From RGIG3528 sp045598045 (GTDB taxonomy: Bacteria > Bacillota > Clostridia > Lachnospirales > Lachnospiraceae), in contig JAZLLG010000072.1 in the NCBI GenBank assembly GCA_045598045.1, forward strand, positions 1-64,000: a stretch of DNA of 64,000 bases, written 5' to 3'. Position 1 is the first letter of the stretch, and each line of letters begins with the position of its first letter. The notes below the pieces were generated by a model, which was not told the origin of the DNA, ran no database searches, and worked only from the letters and a program-made list of their open reading frames with translations. A program made the position numbers and the translations under genes. Shown piece by piece: positions 1 to 9,411 of this stretch.

Positions 1-274
1 AGTTGTTGGTGGGCGGGGGCAATGAGGGTTTGGTTTGTCGTGGTTAGGGAGGCATTTTCCTCGCTTGATTCCGCTTTGTTGTGGCGTCGGAGTGGGCGCA
101 AATGCTGCTATAGGCCCTTTTTCTTAATTTTCTGAAAACATTTTAGAAAGCATTTAATAAGTATTCGCAAATCAGATGAAAAATTGAAAATCCTCTGATA
201 CAATCAGAAAATGCAAACATAGTAAATTCAAGGCTTTGAGGCCTTTTACAGAATAAAAAAATGAGGAGTGCAAG
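1..274. other. Non-coding stretch upstream of the pilus operon
   Basis: I see no convincing gene here. The first 120 bases are G-rich on the + strand and end in a weak GGGC/GCCC pairing followed by TTTTTCTT near 110-125, possibly the tail of a terminator for a gene outside the window. An extended -10 (TG-A-TACAAT, 196-204) without a clear -35 is the best promoter candidate for pilB. A short hairpin AAGGC/GCCTT (230-245) lies in the leader, and GAGGAG at about 262-267 precedes the pilB ATG. No c-di-GMP riboswitch core is recognisable. Confidence 0.4.
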
Positions 275-1990
275 ATGGGAATTTTAAGAGAGAAAAAAAG
301 ATTCGGTGACATTCTTATTGCGGCCAGAGCAATTGATGAAAACCAGCTGAAACAGGCACTTGAAGAGCAGAAGAAAACCAAGCAGAAACTTGGCGCAACG
401 CTTGTACAGCTTGGAATGATCAGCGAAGCACAGATACGAGACGCACTTCACAGCCAGCTTGGCTTTGACACCGTAGACTTAAGCGGACTCAGAATATCTT
501 CGGACGTACTCAATCTTGTAAAGGATTCAACACTCCTTAAGCGCTATACCGTAATGCCTTTTGAGTTTGACCGATATGACGTAAACTACCTGAAGGTCGC
601 CATGGCCGATCCCATGGATTTTACAGCCATTGATGACCTTACCATGATTACGGGACTTCAGATTAACCCGACGCTTTCGACTCCCACGGATATTATGGCT
701 GCAATTGACCGTTATTACGGTCATGCCGAAACACAGGCCGTTGCTGAAGCCTATGCAAAGGAAAGAAGCGAGGAATGGGGCATTGACAATAACAATGGCA
801 ACGAAGATGAAGCCATCGAAAACGCACCCATTGTTCTCCTCGTTAAAAAAATTATTGAGCAGGCTGTCAGAATGAGAGCCAGTGATATACACATCGAACC
901 TGCGGCAAACAGAATCCGCGTGCGTTACCGTATCGACGGTGTTTTGCAGGAAGCAGGTTCTTACCAGATTTCAATGCTCGCCGCAATCATCACACGTATA
1001 AAGATTATCGGCGGCATGGACATTTCGGAGAAAAGAAAGCCCCAGGACGGCCGTATCACACAGGTTGTCGATCGATTCGAATATGATATTCGTGCTTCCG
1101 TGCTTCCTACGGTATTCGGTGAAAAGGTTGTAATGCGACTTACATCAAAGACAACGCTTACAAGAAGCAAAGCGGATTTGGGACTTAATCCTGAAGAACT
1201 TAAAAGATTTGATGCGATATTCTCAAATCCCAACGGAATCATTCTCGTTACGGGACCTACAGGTTCGGGTAAATCAACGACTCTTTACACCGCACTTTCG
1301 GAACTTAATACAGAGGGTGTAAACATCATAACCGTTGAAGACCCTGTCGAGGCAAATATCGACGGAATCAACCAGGTACAGGTTAACACGAAAGCGGATA
1401 TGACCTTTGCTTCGGCTCTTCGTTCAATCCTCCGTCAGGACCCGGATATTATAATGATCGGAGAAATACGAGATCAGGAAACCGCTTCAATTGCGGTTAC
1501 TGCATCAATCACAGGTCACCTTGTTGTAAGTACACTTCATACAAATTCAGCCGCTTCCTCACTCACACGACTTGAGAACATGGGCATCGAGAGCTATCTG
1601 CTTGCGGATTCCACTGCAGGCGTTATTGCCCAGAGACTTGCCAGAAGGCTTTGCTCCTGCAAAGTATGCAGACAGGCAACGGCAGAGGAAAAGAAGCTTC
1701 TTGGCGTAAGAGCAGATGAAAATCTTGAAATATACGACCGCAGAGGCTGCATACAGTGTAACGAAACAGGATATAAGGGCCGAATCGGTGTATACGAGAT
1801 AATGCCCATTACACCGAGGATACGAAATGTCATTTCAAATCATGGAACAACGGAAGAAATCGAGCGTATCGCCATTGACGAAGGTATGAGCACACTGAAG
1901 ATGAGCTGCGCAAAGCTTGTCAGAGAAGGCGTTACGTCCATCGATGAAATGCGAAGAATCGTATATGCAAGTGAAGACGGAACCAACTAG
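275..1990 (+). CDS. pilB: Type IV pilus extension ATPase PilB (GspE family)
   Basis: Cytoplasmic hexameric ATPase that drives pilin polymerisation at the inner face of the membrane. At 571 aa it is the usual length. Residues 1-150 resemble the MshEN/GspE N-terminal domain. The Walker A GPTGSGKST is at 327-335, and the Walker B region reads DPDIIMIGEIRD, followed by a His box with STLHTN. A zinc-binding tetracysteine typical of PilB/GspE (C462-x2-C465 and C492-x2-C495) separates it from PilT. It is first in a long operon; pilT follows after 8 nt. The start is the ATG behind GAGGAG. Confidence 0.95.
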   Translation: MGILREKKRFGDILIAARAIDENQLKQALEEQKKTKQKLGATLVQLGMISEAQIRDALHSQLGFDTVDLSGLRISSDVLNLVKDSTLLKRYTVMPFEFDRYDVNYLKVAMADPMDFTAIDDLTMITGLQINPTLSTPTDIMAAIDRYYGHAETQAVAEAYAKERSEEWGIDNNNGNEDEAIENAPIVLLVKKIIEQAVRMRASDIHIEPAANRIRVRYRIDGVLQEAGSYQISMLAAIITRIKIIGGMDISEKRKPQDGRITQVVDRFEYDIRASVLPTVFGEKVVMRLTSKTTLTRSKADLGLNPEELKRFDAIFSNPNGIILVTGPTGSGKSTTLYTALSELNTEGVNIITVEDPVEANIDGINQVQVNTKADMTFASALRSILRQDPDIIMIGEIRDQETASIAVTASITGHLVVSTLHTNSAASSLTRLENMGIESYLLADSTAGVIAQRLARRLCSCKVCRQATAEEKKLLGVRADENLEIYDRRGCIQCNETGYKGRIGVYEIMPITPRIRNVISNHGTTEEIERIAIDEGMSTLKMSCAKLVREGVTSIDEMRRIVYASEDGTN

Positions 1991-1998
1991 GAGGAAAC

Positions 1999-3066
1999 AT
2001 GTTAAGCGTAGATGAATTGTTAATAAGAGCAAATGAACTTCATGCATCGGACCTTCACCTTACGGTTGGTGTTCCGCCTAAGGTACGAATTTACGGCGAA
2101 CTCAGGAACATCAATGATAATCTTCCGCCTCTTTCGCCTTCTGATGTAAAACAGCTTGTTTACGAAATTATTCCGGACAAGCTGAAAAATAAATTTGAGG
2201 AAGAAGGGGAACTGGACTTTTCGCATTCGATTCCCAAGCAGGGCAGATTCAGAGTTAACGCTTATAATCAACGTGGCTCTGTTGCGGCAACAATACGACT
2301 TATAAGCGAAGAAATTCCAACTCCCGAAAGTCTTGGAGTACCGCAGTCTGTTGTTGATCTCATTCACAAAAAGAGAGGACTTGTCATTGTAACGGGTCCT
2401 ACGGGTTCAGGTAAATCAACAACGTTGGCGTCACTTATTTCAATGATTGATGAGAGATATCAGTACAACATCATCACTTTGGAAGACCCCATCGAGTACC
2501 TGCATAAACACAAAAAGAGTATTGTCAATCAGCGTGAAATAGGTACCGATACGCACAGCTATGCACAGGCACTTCGTGCAGCTTTACGAGAGGACCCGGA
2601 TGTAATTCTTGTAGGAGAGATGAGAGACCTTGACACCATTTCAACAGCAATCACCGCTGCGGAAACAGGACATCTTGTATTCTCGACGCTTCACACTATA
2701 GGCGCTGCTTGTACAATTGACAGAATTATCGATGTATTTCCTCCGTATCAGCAGAACCAGATCCGTTCACAGCTTGCTCTTGTACTGGAGGGAGTCATTT
2801 CACAACAGCTGCTTCCTACAATGAATGGTCTGGGACGTCGTGCCGCATTTGAAGTTATGCTCGGTACGCCGGCAATCAGAAATCTGATTCGTGAAGGAAA
2901 GACTCACATGATTTCAGGTGTAATCCAGACAAGCAGAAAGCTCGGTATGAAGACAATGGACGATGCAATCTATGATCTTTACCTTAATCGTCAGATTGAT
3001 AAGGAACAGGCTCTTGGATATGCACAGGATGTAGCTGCACTGTCCTCCAGAATGTTCGTCGGTTAA
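1999..3066 (+). CDS. pilT: Type IV pilus retraction ATPase PilT
   Basis: Cytoplasmic ATPase that powers pilus retraction and twitching. The 355 aa length is normal. Walker A GPTGSGKST is at 133-141, Walker B is DPDVILVGEMRD, and the C-terminal AIRNLIREGK motif is the PilT hallmark. It lacks the tetracysteine of PilB. It lies 8 nt after pilB behind AGGAGG and 11 nt before pilC, so it is surely co-transcribed. Having both ATPases in the operon predicts a dynamic, retractable pilus rather than a static pseudopilus (inference). Confidence 0.95.
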   Translation: MLSVDELLIRANELHASDLHLTVGVPPKVRIYGELRNINDNLPPLSPSDVKQLVYEIIPDKLKNKFEEEGELDFSHSIPKQGRFRVNAYNQRGSVAATIRLISEEIPTPESLGVPQSVVDLIHKKRGLVIVTGPTGSGKSTTLASLISMIDERYQYNIITLEDPIEYLHKHKKSIVNQREIGTDTHSYAQALRAALREDPDVILVGEMRDLDTISTAITAAETGHLVFSTLHTIGAACTIDRIIDVFPPYQQNQIRSQLALVLEGVISQQLLPTMNGLGRRAAFEVMLGTPAIRNLIREGKTHMISGVIQTSRKLGMKTMDDAIYDLYLNRQIDKEQALGYAQDVAALSSRMFVG

Positions 3067-3077
3067 CGGGAGAAAAA

Positions 3078-4295
3078 ATGGCTGATTTTGCATATTTAGC
3101 GGTAAATAAAGAGGGAAAGCAGGTCAAAGGAAGCCTGAAGGCCAACAATGACATGGAAGCGCGATTACAGCTTCGAAAAGACGGACTGCGTCCCATAAAT
3201 ATAAAAGAACAGGGTATTTTGACAAGAGACATTCACATCAGCGGAGATCCCAAGGTAAAGACGAGAGATTTGTCCGTTTTCTGCCGACAATTCGCATCGA
3301 TTCTAGGAGCGGGTGTAACAGTCGTGGATGCACTCAGAATGCTTGCCGACCAGACTGAAAACAAAACACTCAAAAAGGCTTTGGAACTCACGAAAGAATC
3401 TGTACAACAGGGTGCAACCTTGGCAGAAGCAATGAAAAGAAGCCCTAAAGTATTTGATGAAATGTTCATAAGCATGGTTGATGCCGGAGAACAGTCAGGT
3501 GCGTTGGAACTATGTGTTGACAGAATGGGCAAACAGTACGAGAAGAGTGCCAAGTTAAGCGGACTCGTTCGAAATGCAATGATTTATCCTATTGCGGTTC
3601 TTGTCATCGCTTTTGGTGTTACCATCGTTATGTCGCTTGTTGTGGTTCCGAAGTTTGCGGAGATGTTTGAAAGCCTTGGAACCGACCTGCCTTTCGCAAC
3701 AAGAATGGTTGTGGCTTTCTCGGATTTCCTTTTGGGAAAATGGTGGTTACTCGTTATCATCGTGGCAGCGGTTATTCTTCTCCTAAAGTGGTTCGGTACG
3801 ACGACCAAAGGAAAGGAAGTGTACGGAAAACTTGGAATTTCCCTTCCGATTTTCGGGTCGCTTAATAAGAAAAGCCATTCGGCAAGATTTTCACGAGTTA
3901 TGTCAACACTTGTCAGCTCGGGCATGAGCATAACGGCGGCCATTGAGCTCTCATCAAAGGCAATCAGCAATATTTTATATACGTACGCTTTACAAAAGGC
4001 GAAGCAGCAGGTTGAGGAAGGCTTGCCCCTTTCAACTCCCATCAGGCAAGCCGAAAAGCTTTTCCCGCCAATGGTACACAACATGATAGCCATCGGTGAG
4101 GAAACAGGTAATCTTGAAAAGATGCTTGATAAAATTGCTGAGTACTACGAAGAAGAAACGGAAATTGCGACCAAGAACCTTACAGAACTTTTGCAACCCG
4201 TTATCATCGTACTCCTTGGCGGCATTATCGGATTCCTTGTAATCGCTATGTACCAGCCAATGATTTCAATGTACGGAAATCTGAATAACCTGTAA
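3078..4295 (+). CDS. pilC: Type IV pilus platform protein PilC (GspF family)
   Basis: Integral membrane platform on which PilB and PilT act. It is 405 aa with two GspF domains: residues about 70-195 and 275-395, each ending in hydrophobic segments (about 170-195, 220-240 and 370-395). The duplicated motif with a conserved E and G (EAMKRSPKVFDEMFISMVDAGE and the matching FPPMVHNMIAIGEETGN) is characteristic of GspF/PilC. GGGAG precedes the ATG. A 120-nt leader separates it from the pilin gene. Confidence 0.93.
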   Translation: MADFAYLAVNKEGKQVKGSLKANNDMEARLQLRKDGLRPINIKEQGILTRDIHISGDPKVKTRDLSVFCRQFASILGAGVTVVDALRMLADQTENKTLKKALELTKESVQQGATLAEAMKRSPKVFDEMFISMVDAGEQSGALELCVDRMGKQYEKSAKLSGLVRNAMIYPIAVLVIAFGVTIVMSLVVVPKFAEMFESLGTDLPFATRMVVAFSDFLLGKWWLLVIIVAAVILLLKWFGTTTKGKEVYGKLGISLPIFGSLNKKSHSARFSRVMSTLVSSGMSITAAIELSSKAISNILYTYALQKAKQQVEEGLPLSTPIRQAEKLFPPMVHNMIAIGEETGNLEKMLDKIAEYYEEETEIATKNLTELLQPVIIVLLGGIIGFLVIAMYQPMISMYGNLNNL

Positions 4296-4415
4296 AAACT
4301 TACTATCTACGGCTTAATAGTTGTAACACATCACAATGATCCAAACCTCGCCGTGTGTGGGAACAGCACGAGTGAAGTTGAGATAAATTAAACTTACTAT
4401 AAGGAGACTGAAATT
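4296..4415 (+). other. Leader between pilC and the major pilin gene, bounded by an 11-nt direct repeat
   Basis: This 120-nt gap is by far the largest inside the pilus operon. The word AAACTTACTAT occurs at 4296-4306 and again at 4390-4400, just before the AAGGAG ribosome site of the pilin. Between them CTCG/CGAG and GTG/CAC pairings are possible but no known riboswitch core is seen. It could be an mRNA processing or stabilising segment that raises pilin expression over the ATPases (inference). Confidence 0.4.
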
Positions 4416-4838
4416 ATGAAGAAATTAAACAAAAATAACAAAGGCTTTTCGCTTGTAGAAATTATCGTAGTTATTCTTATTATGGCTATTATCACAGTAG
4501 CTCTTGCGCCTCAGGTAATGAAGTGGGTTAACAATGCAAGAATTGCTGCAGATGCACAGAATTACGATTCACTTATTGCTAACATACAGCTTGCTTACAC
4601 AAATGAGGATGTCTATAGCAAATGTAAAGGTGAAGAATATACCGTAAAGATGGACAATACAAAGACAGAAATCACAGGCGGTGATGCTACGAAGAGAGCC
4701 ACATTGGAGGCTGAGATGACAAGCCTTACTGCAGATTGGGCAGCGACAAAAGCTAAACTTGACGAAACATACACGTTTACTGTTATTGATGGCAAGGTAA
4801 CAAAGGGTGATGCACCTGATAGTGATGCAGTAAAGTAG
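4416..4838 (+). CDS. Type IV prepilin, likely the major pilin
   Basis: A small 140-aa prepilin. The leader MKKLNKNNKG is followed by FSLVEIIVV, the class III signal: cleavage after Gly10, N-methylated Phe at +1, Glu at +5, then a hydrophobic helix to about residue 35. The globular part is short (about 100 aa) and acidic. Its position between pilC and pilD, its small size and its own leader region make it the best major pilin candidate (inference). AAGGAG stands before the ATG. Confidence 0.88.
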   Translation: MKKLNKNNKGFSLVEIIVVILIMAIITVALAPQVMKWVNNARIAADAQNYDSLIANIQLAYTNEDVYSKCKGEEYTVKMDNTKTEITGGDATKRATLEAEMTSLTADWAATKAKLDETYTFTVIDGKVTKGDAPDSDAVK

Positions 4839-4861
4839 ATTAGTGATTCAGTGGATTTATT

Positions 4862-5626
4862 ATGCCAACATCCTTGTTAATCTTGCTCTCAATAATAATA
4901 TTCCTTTACGGTATAGTCATCGGAAGCTTCCTGAACGTAGTGATACTTCGGGTTCCGAAAGGCGAAAGCATCGTAACGAAAAGATCACATTGTACTCAGT
5001 GCAGCCACGTGCTGCACTGGTACGATTTGTTCCCTCTCTTTTCTTATCTCTTTCTCAAAGGACGATGCAGATACTGCGGAGCGAAGATTTCGGCTCAATA
5101 CCCTGTCATTGAGGCTGCAAATGGCATCTTGTGGGTTGCTACATTTTTTATCTGCGGGTTTTCGTTGGATACGGTGTTAAATTGCCTTGTTGTGTCAGCA
5201 CTACTTGCAATTTCCGTTATCGACGAGCGTACCCATGAAATTCCACCCGGACTGAACATTTTCATAGCTGTGTGCGGAGTGGCAAAAGTAATCATTCATT
5301 ACACGGACTGGCTTGAGTTTTTGCTCGGTGCAGTAAGCGTGTCGGCTCTTCTCTTACTCATTTACTTTTTCTCGAAAGGCAGAGCCATCGGCGGAGGGGA
5401 CATCAAACTTATGGCAGCCGCAGGGTTGTTTCTGGGATTGAAACTCACTTTGACCGCGTTCCTTCTTGGGTGTTTATATGGATCGGTGATTCATATTGCA
5501 CGCATGAAGATTTCAAAAAAGAACCACGAACTTGCTATGGGGCCCTATCTTGCGGCCGGTATAGTGTCTGCGATGTGGTTCGGGAACATTATTGTGAACT
5601 GGTATCTTTCGTTTTTTACTTTATAG
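4862..5626 (+). CDS. pilD: Prepilin peptidase / N-methyltransferase PilD
   Basis: Membrane aspartyl protease that removes the prepilin leader and N-methylates the new N-terminus. The 254-aa protein has the N-terminal GSFLNVVILRVPKG motif, two CxxC pairs (CTQC and CRYC) in the cytosolic loop of the methyltransferase domain, and both catalytic aspartates, in SVIDERTHEIP and GGGDIKLMAAAG. Several hydrophobic segments follow. It would process the prepilins of this operon. Confidence 0.93.
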   Translation: MPTSLLILLSIIIFLYGIVIGSFLNVVILRVPKGESIVTKRSHCTQCSHVLHWYDLFPLFSYLFLKGRCRYCGAKISAQYPVIEAANGILWVATFFICGFSLDTVLNCLVVSALLAISVIDERTHEIPPGLNIFIAVCGVAKVIIHYTDWLEFLLGAVSVSALLLLIYFFSKGRAIGGGDIKLMAAAGLFLGLKLTLTAFLLGCLYGSVIHIARMKISKKNHELAMGPYLAAGIVSAMWFGNIIVNWYLSFFTL

Positions 5627-5653
5627 AACTTATAACCCCGGAGGTTACTTCAA

Positions 5654-7294
5654 ATGGCTGTAAAAAAAGTCCTCAGCATTCAGATTTCTGACGTTGTCAC
5701 AAAGCTTTGTCTTGTGTCCTACAACAAAAAAACACCGGTAGTATACAAATCCATTTGCTTTGAAAATCCGGAAATGAGCGTGGAAGACGGCTTCGTCATT
5801 GACAGAAACGTATATGAAACAGCGCTTCAGGAACAGCTGAGCAACAATAAAATCAAATGTAAGGACGTTGTGTTTGTTCTGAGCGGAACAAAGATTATGA
5901 GCCGTGAAGTCACCATCCCTGACATGAAAGAAAGTCTTATCCTCGGCTTCATTGAGGACGAACGAGATGAGTATTTCCCCATGGATACCAGTGATTATCT
6001 TTTCACTTACAACATTCTTGAGGAAAAGAAAGAGGAAAAACAGCTGCGTATTATGATATACGCTGCTCAGGATATCCTCATTAAAAACTACATAACTTTG
6101 GCCTCTGAGCTCGGATTAAAGCTTCATGCCATCGATTATGAAGGAAATGCCATTTACCAATGGCAGAAGAAGCCTTCACATGAGCCTTGTTCCATTTATC
6201 TCCAGATTAATGAGCGAAATTCCATGCTTACTATTCTCGAAGACAATGAACTGGCACTGCAGAGAAATATGCCGTTCGGTATTGATGCTCTGACGAGCTT
6301 TATGATGGCTTCGGATTGCTTCGAAAACATTTCTCACAGAAATGCAATTGAAAGACTATGTGAAAAGGAATTGCTTTTCACAAACTATGAGACGATGATG
6401 GCTTCTTATCCGGAAAATGATGATGAAGTCAAATTGCACGAATTGAAATGCCGATTGACCGAAACCGTGCGCGGACTCATAGAAAACCTTACAAGAGCTT
6501 TGGAATACTACAACGCGAAAAATCGTGACGCTGTAGTTGACAAGATTGTTATCGGTGGCGTAGGAGCACAGATACGAAACTTAAGAAAACTCCTTCAGTC
6601 GGAGTTTATAGGCATTGAATTTGAAAAATGTCTTGAACTTCCGGGCGCAAAGATTCACAAAAATAATCCGATTACCGCAAAACGAGGTACGGAGTTTATA
6701 GCGTGTGTCGGCGCGGCCGAAACAACCATCAATTTCTATGATGGACAGAACAAGCAGAAAGCAGGTGGATTCAAAGCTTTCTGCATCATCTCAGTCTTGC
6801 TTGTTATGGCAGCGGCAGGCGTCATTGTATACAATGGCAAACTGCAGTTTGACCGTGCGGAAGATGAGAGGAAAAAGACTGAAAAAATCAAAGATGAACT
6901 TGAAGCAACAGGAATTGAAGCGGTTGAAGCAGAAGCAGACAGAAAGGCAGCTGTTGCCGCAGAATTTATGACATGGGATGAATCCACATTCCGCTTCAAC
7001 GAACTGTGGAACGAAGTACTTAAAGCTCTTGAAAGTGATTCTACGGAAAATATACTTGTGAGCAGTATTTCTTCAAGTGATACGGGGCTTTCCATGAACT
7101 TAACGGTAGCTTCAAAAGAAGAAGCTGCCAAGCTCATTGAACAGCTCAAGTTTATACCATACTTCTCCTCTGTGAGTGTTTATAACATCACTGAAACGGA
7201 GAATACCGAAACAGGAATGAAGAGCGTTGCGTTTACCGCACTCTGTACATATAAGCAGCCTGATGCTGACGACAACGGGGAGGAGGCAGAATAA
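5654..7294 (+). CDS. pilM: PilM-PilN fusion, pilus alignment complex
   Basis: 546 aa. Residues 1 to about 360 are a PilM-like actin-fold ATPase domain: it begins KKVLSIQISDVVTKLCLV and has a GGVGAQI phosphate-loop-like segment near 300. A single membrane helix spans about 372-392 (FCIISVLLVMAAAGVIVY), then a charged coiled coil and a PilN-like periplasmic-type domain to the end. Such PilMN fusions are known in Clostridium difficile type IV pilus loci. The stop overlaps the start of the PilO gene by one base (TAATG). Confidence 0.82.
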   Translation: MAVKKVLSIQISDVVTKLCLVSYNKKTPVVYKSICFENPEMSVEDGFVIDRNVYETALQEQLSNNKIKCKDVVFVLSGTKIMSREVTIPDMKESLILGFIEDERDEYFPMDTSDYLFTYNILEEKKEEKQLRIMIYAAQDILIKNYITLASELGLKLHAIDYEGNAIYQWQKKPSHEPCSIYLQINERNSMLTILEDNELALQRNMPFGIDALTSFMMASDCFENISHRNAIERLCEKELLFTNYETMMASYPENDDEVKLHELKCRLTETVRGLIENLTRALEYYNAKNRDAVVDKIVIGGVGAQIRNLRKLLQSEFIGIEFEKCLELPGAKIHKNNPITAKRGTEFIACVGAAETTINFYDGQNKQKAGGFKAFCIISVLLVMAAAGVIVYNGKLQFDRAEDERKKTEKIKDELEATGIEAVEAEADRKAAVAAEFMTWDESTFRFNELWNEVLKALESDSTENILVSSISSSDTGLSMNLTVASKEEAAKLIEQLKFIPYFSSVSVYNITETENTETGMKSVAFTALCTYKQPDADDNGEEAE

Positions 7295-7950
7295 TGGATA
7301 AGAAAAAAGTTAAAACTTACGAATACATTCTTCTGCTTGCAATCGTTGTTATTGCCGTTTGTGCATACAGATTCGGCTATGTGTATTACATGGATAAAAC
7401 CGAGGCTGCAAAAAAAGAAACAAAAGATTTGAATGCACGTATAGACGAACTTAACAATAAAATTGCTTTGAAGCCTGTATATGAAGAGACAATAGAGGCT
7501 GCGGAGAAAGCCTTCGACGATACTCTTTTCAAATACGGTCCCGGGAATACACCGGAGAAAAGCATTATGTTTGTAACCGCTTTGGAGAAAGCAACAGGCG
7601 GAAGAGTAAACACAGCAGCATTTTCGGATGACGTTCCGGTGTTTATTTCTTCAGGAACCGATGAAAACGGAAATACGCTTGTCACGACGTTTACAAATTC
7701 ACTGATACTTAATTATGAATTCAGCTACGAAGGTCTGAAAAAAGCTATGGATTTCATTAACGGGTATCCGGAACGAATGAACGTAGAAAGCTTTACTGCT
7801 TCTCTGAATCAGGAGACAGGCTTACTGAACGGAACAATGACATTAAACCTGTTCAGTGCACAGGCGGAAGGAAAAGATTATGTTGAACCTTCCATCCCTG
7901 CAATAAAGACAGGAACAGATAATATTTTCGGAAGCATAGAAAACAATTAA
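7294..7950 (+). CDS. pilO: PilO-like pilus assembly protein
   Basis: 218 aa with a short cytosolic N-terminus, one membrane helix (about residues 9-28), a coiled coil (about 33-65) and an extracytoplasmic domain, the PilO layout. No catalytic motif is seen. It probably pairs with the PilN half of the preceding protein to connect the cytosolic motor with the pilus outside. The call rests on position and architecture more than on sequence motifs. Confidence 0.72.
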   Translation: MDKKKVKTYEYILLLAIVVIAVCAYRFGYVYYMDKTEAAKKETKDLNARIDELNNKIALKPVYEETIEAAEKAFDDTLFKYGPGNTPEKSIMFVTALEKATGGRVNTAAFSDDVPVFISSGTDENGNTLVTTFTNSLILNYEFSYEGLKKAMDFINGYPERMNVESFTASLNQETGLLNGTMTLNLFSAQAEGKDYVEPSIPAIKTGTDNIFGSIENN

Positions 7951-7965
7951 TTGACAGAGGCATTG

Positions 7966-9411
7966 ATGACAGGACGTATGACAGAAAAACCGAAGAGCGA
8001 TAATCGTGGTATGACGCTTGTTGAGGTAATTGTGAGCCTGCTTATCATTGCCTTGGTTTTTACGCCTCTTTTAATGACTTTTGTTCAGGCAACAAAGGTG
8101 AATGTTGCCACAAACAGTGAAGCATATTCGTCTGCGGCAGGCGAAAACATTATGGAAGAGGTTAAGGCAAAAGGAATCGAAGGATACGCCATAGATTATG
8201 CAAAGACACTTCCTTCAAAAAGCTGTGCATACGTTGCATACGATTCGGCTAAGGACATTTACACATTTGTAAAATCAACGGACGGAGACTACAGGTTCAA
8301 GCTGTATAACGTTATTCAAGGCACGAAGATATACGATATTCTGGTGAATATATCGCCCACGGCATATACGGGGCTCACGGCAACCGCGACTCCCGATCCT
8401 TCACGGGCCGTAGGAACTCCGACTCCTACACCGAAATATCTTTTTAACGATTATACTTTTGCGGATTTCTCTGCATTTTCAAGCGAAAAAACTGCGCTTG
8501 TTTATCCGAAGACAAGCGATTCCGAATTTCTTGCGGAAGCCGTATCGGGGAAACCGAAACCGACACCGAAGATTTATGCGGGGTTCGATGACAAAGCAGT
8601 GTCCTATTTCATGGATTTAAATGAAGATTACATCGAGCAGAAATATATTGAAAAACGAAATGCTGTCGATGCGGAAAATGAAGATATAAAAAAGTGGAAT
8701 AAGGCGCATCCCGATAACACAAAACCGCTCAAACCACTTCCTACAAGAGACAGAACCGAAAATGCCGCAACAATAAAAGGAACGATTTCCAGAACAATCG
8801 AAATAACGGTAAAGAAGAACGATAAGAACGATGACCTTATGAACATCCGTGCAGGAAACGGGTATCTTGTAAGCTCAAGAGTAATATATAAGGCAGATAA
8901 CTATGCGGGATATTATCCTGCGGGAAGACTTGAGATAGTTTACGAAGGCTATTGCAATGATGTGTATTTTAAAAACCTTGAGTCGGTTTTCCTCATTTAT
9001 TCGATGCAGGACGATGGCTTCAAAAAAGGCGGAAATGATTTGAAAGTCATTACAGACGGGGCACCGCCTTTGCTTGATGTATATGTTGCCGTGCAGGTAG
9101 AAGAAGGAACAAAAGGTGTAGATTACAAATATCCGAAGTTAAGCCTGGCTGAGGACATAGCAAGAGACGAAACGGATATTAATTATTATTCACAATCTGA
9201 AATAAACTGCACAAGTATGAGAATGGCGGATCCTGAAAAGTCTTTCATCAAAGAATCGCTAATTAAGAACATGTCTGAATCCTCAAACCGGATTTTCACT
9301 GTAACTGTTGAGGTTTACAGTCACGCAGATACGGAAGTGACTGCTTTCGACCCGGACCTCTTACTTAATACTTTGCAGTCAACATATGTAAACGACACGG
9401 AGATTAAATGA
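7966..9411 (+). CDS. Large minor prepilin with Thr-Pro segments
   Basis: Prepilin N-terminus: leader ending NRG, then MTLVEVIVSLLIIALVF with Glu at +5. The extracytoplasmic part is far longer (about 450 aa) than a normal minor pilin and contains GTPTPTP and KPKPTP stretches. I chose the ATG at 7966 because AGAGG (7956-7960) lies 5 nt upstream; the TTG at 7951 has no ribosome site, and the ATG at 7978 is also possible. The 3' end overlaps the next gene by 4 nt. It may act in pilus initiation or at the tip (inference). Confidence 0.75.
   Translation: MTGRMTEKPKSDNRGMTLVEVIVSLLIIALVFTPLLMTFVQATKVNVATNSEAYSSAAGENIMEEVKAKGIEGYAIDYAKTLPSKSCAYVAYDSAKDIYTFVKSTDGDYRFKLYNVIQGTKIYDILVNISPTAYTGLTATATPDPSRAVGTPTPTPKYLFNDYTFADFSAFSSEKTALVYPKTSDSEFLAEAVSGKPKPTPKIYAGFDDKAVSYFMDLNEDYIEQKYIEKRNAVDAENEDIKKWNKAHPDNTKPLKPLPTRDRTENAATIKGTISRTIEITVKKNDKNDDLMNIRAGNGYLVSSRVIYKADNYAGYYPAGRLEIVYEGYCNDVYFKNLESVFLIYSMQDDGFKKGGNDLKVITDGAPPLLDVYVAVQVEEGTKGVDYKYPKLSLAEDIARDETDINYYSQSEINCTSMRMADPEKSFIKESLIKNMSESSNRIFTVTVEVYSHADTEVTAFDPDLLLNTLQSTYVNDTEIK

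Noticed and set aside
1..274. c-di-GMP riboswitch before the pilus operon
   Set aside because: Such switches are common before pilus genes, but I could not find the conserved GEMM core or tetraloop-receptor elements here.
4296..4415. c-di-GMP riboswitch before the pilin gene
   Set aside because: Searched for GEMM-I and GEMM-II cores by eye; none matched and no terminator platform is present.
4843..5112. 89-codon frame overlapping the start of pilD
   Set aside because: Wrong frame relative to the CxxC motifs of the peptidase, no ribosome site.
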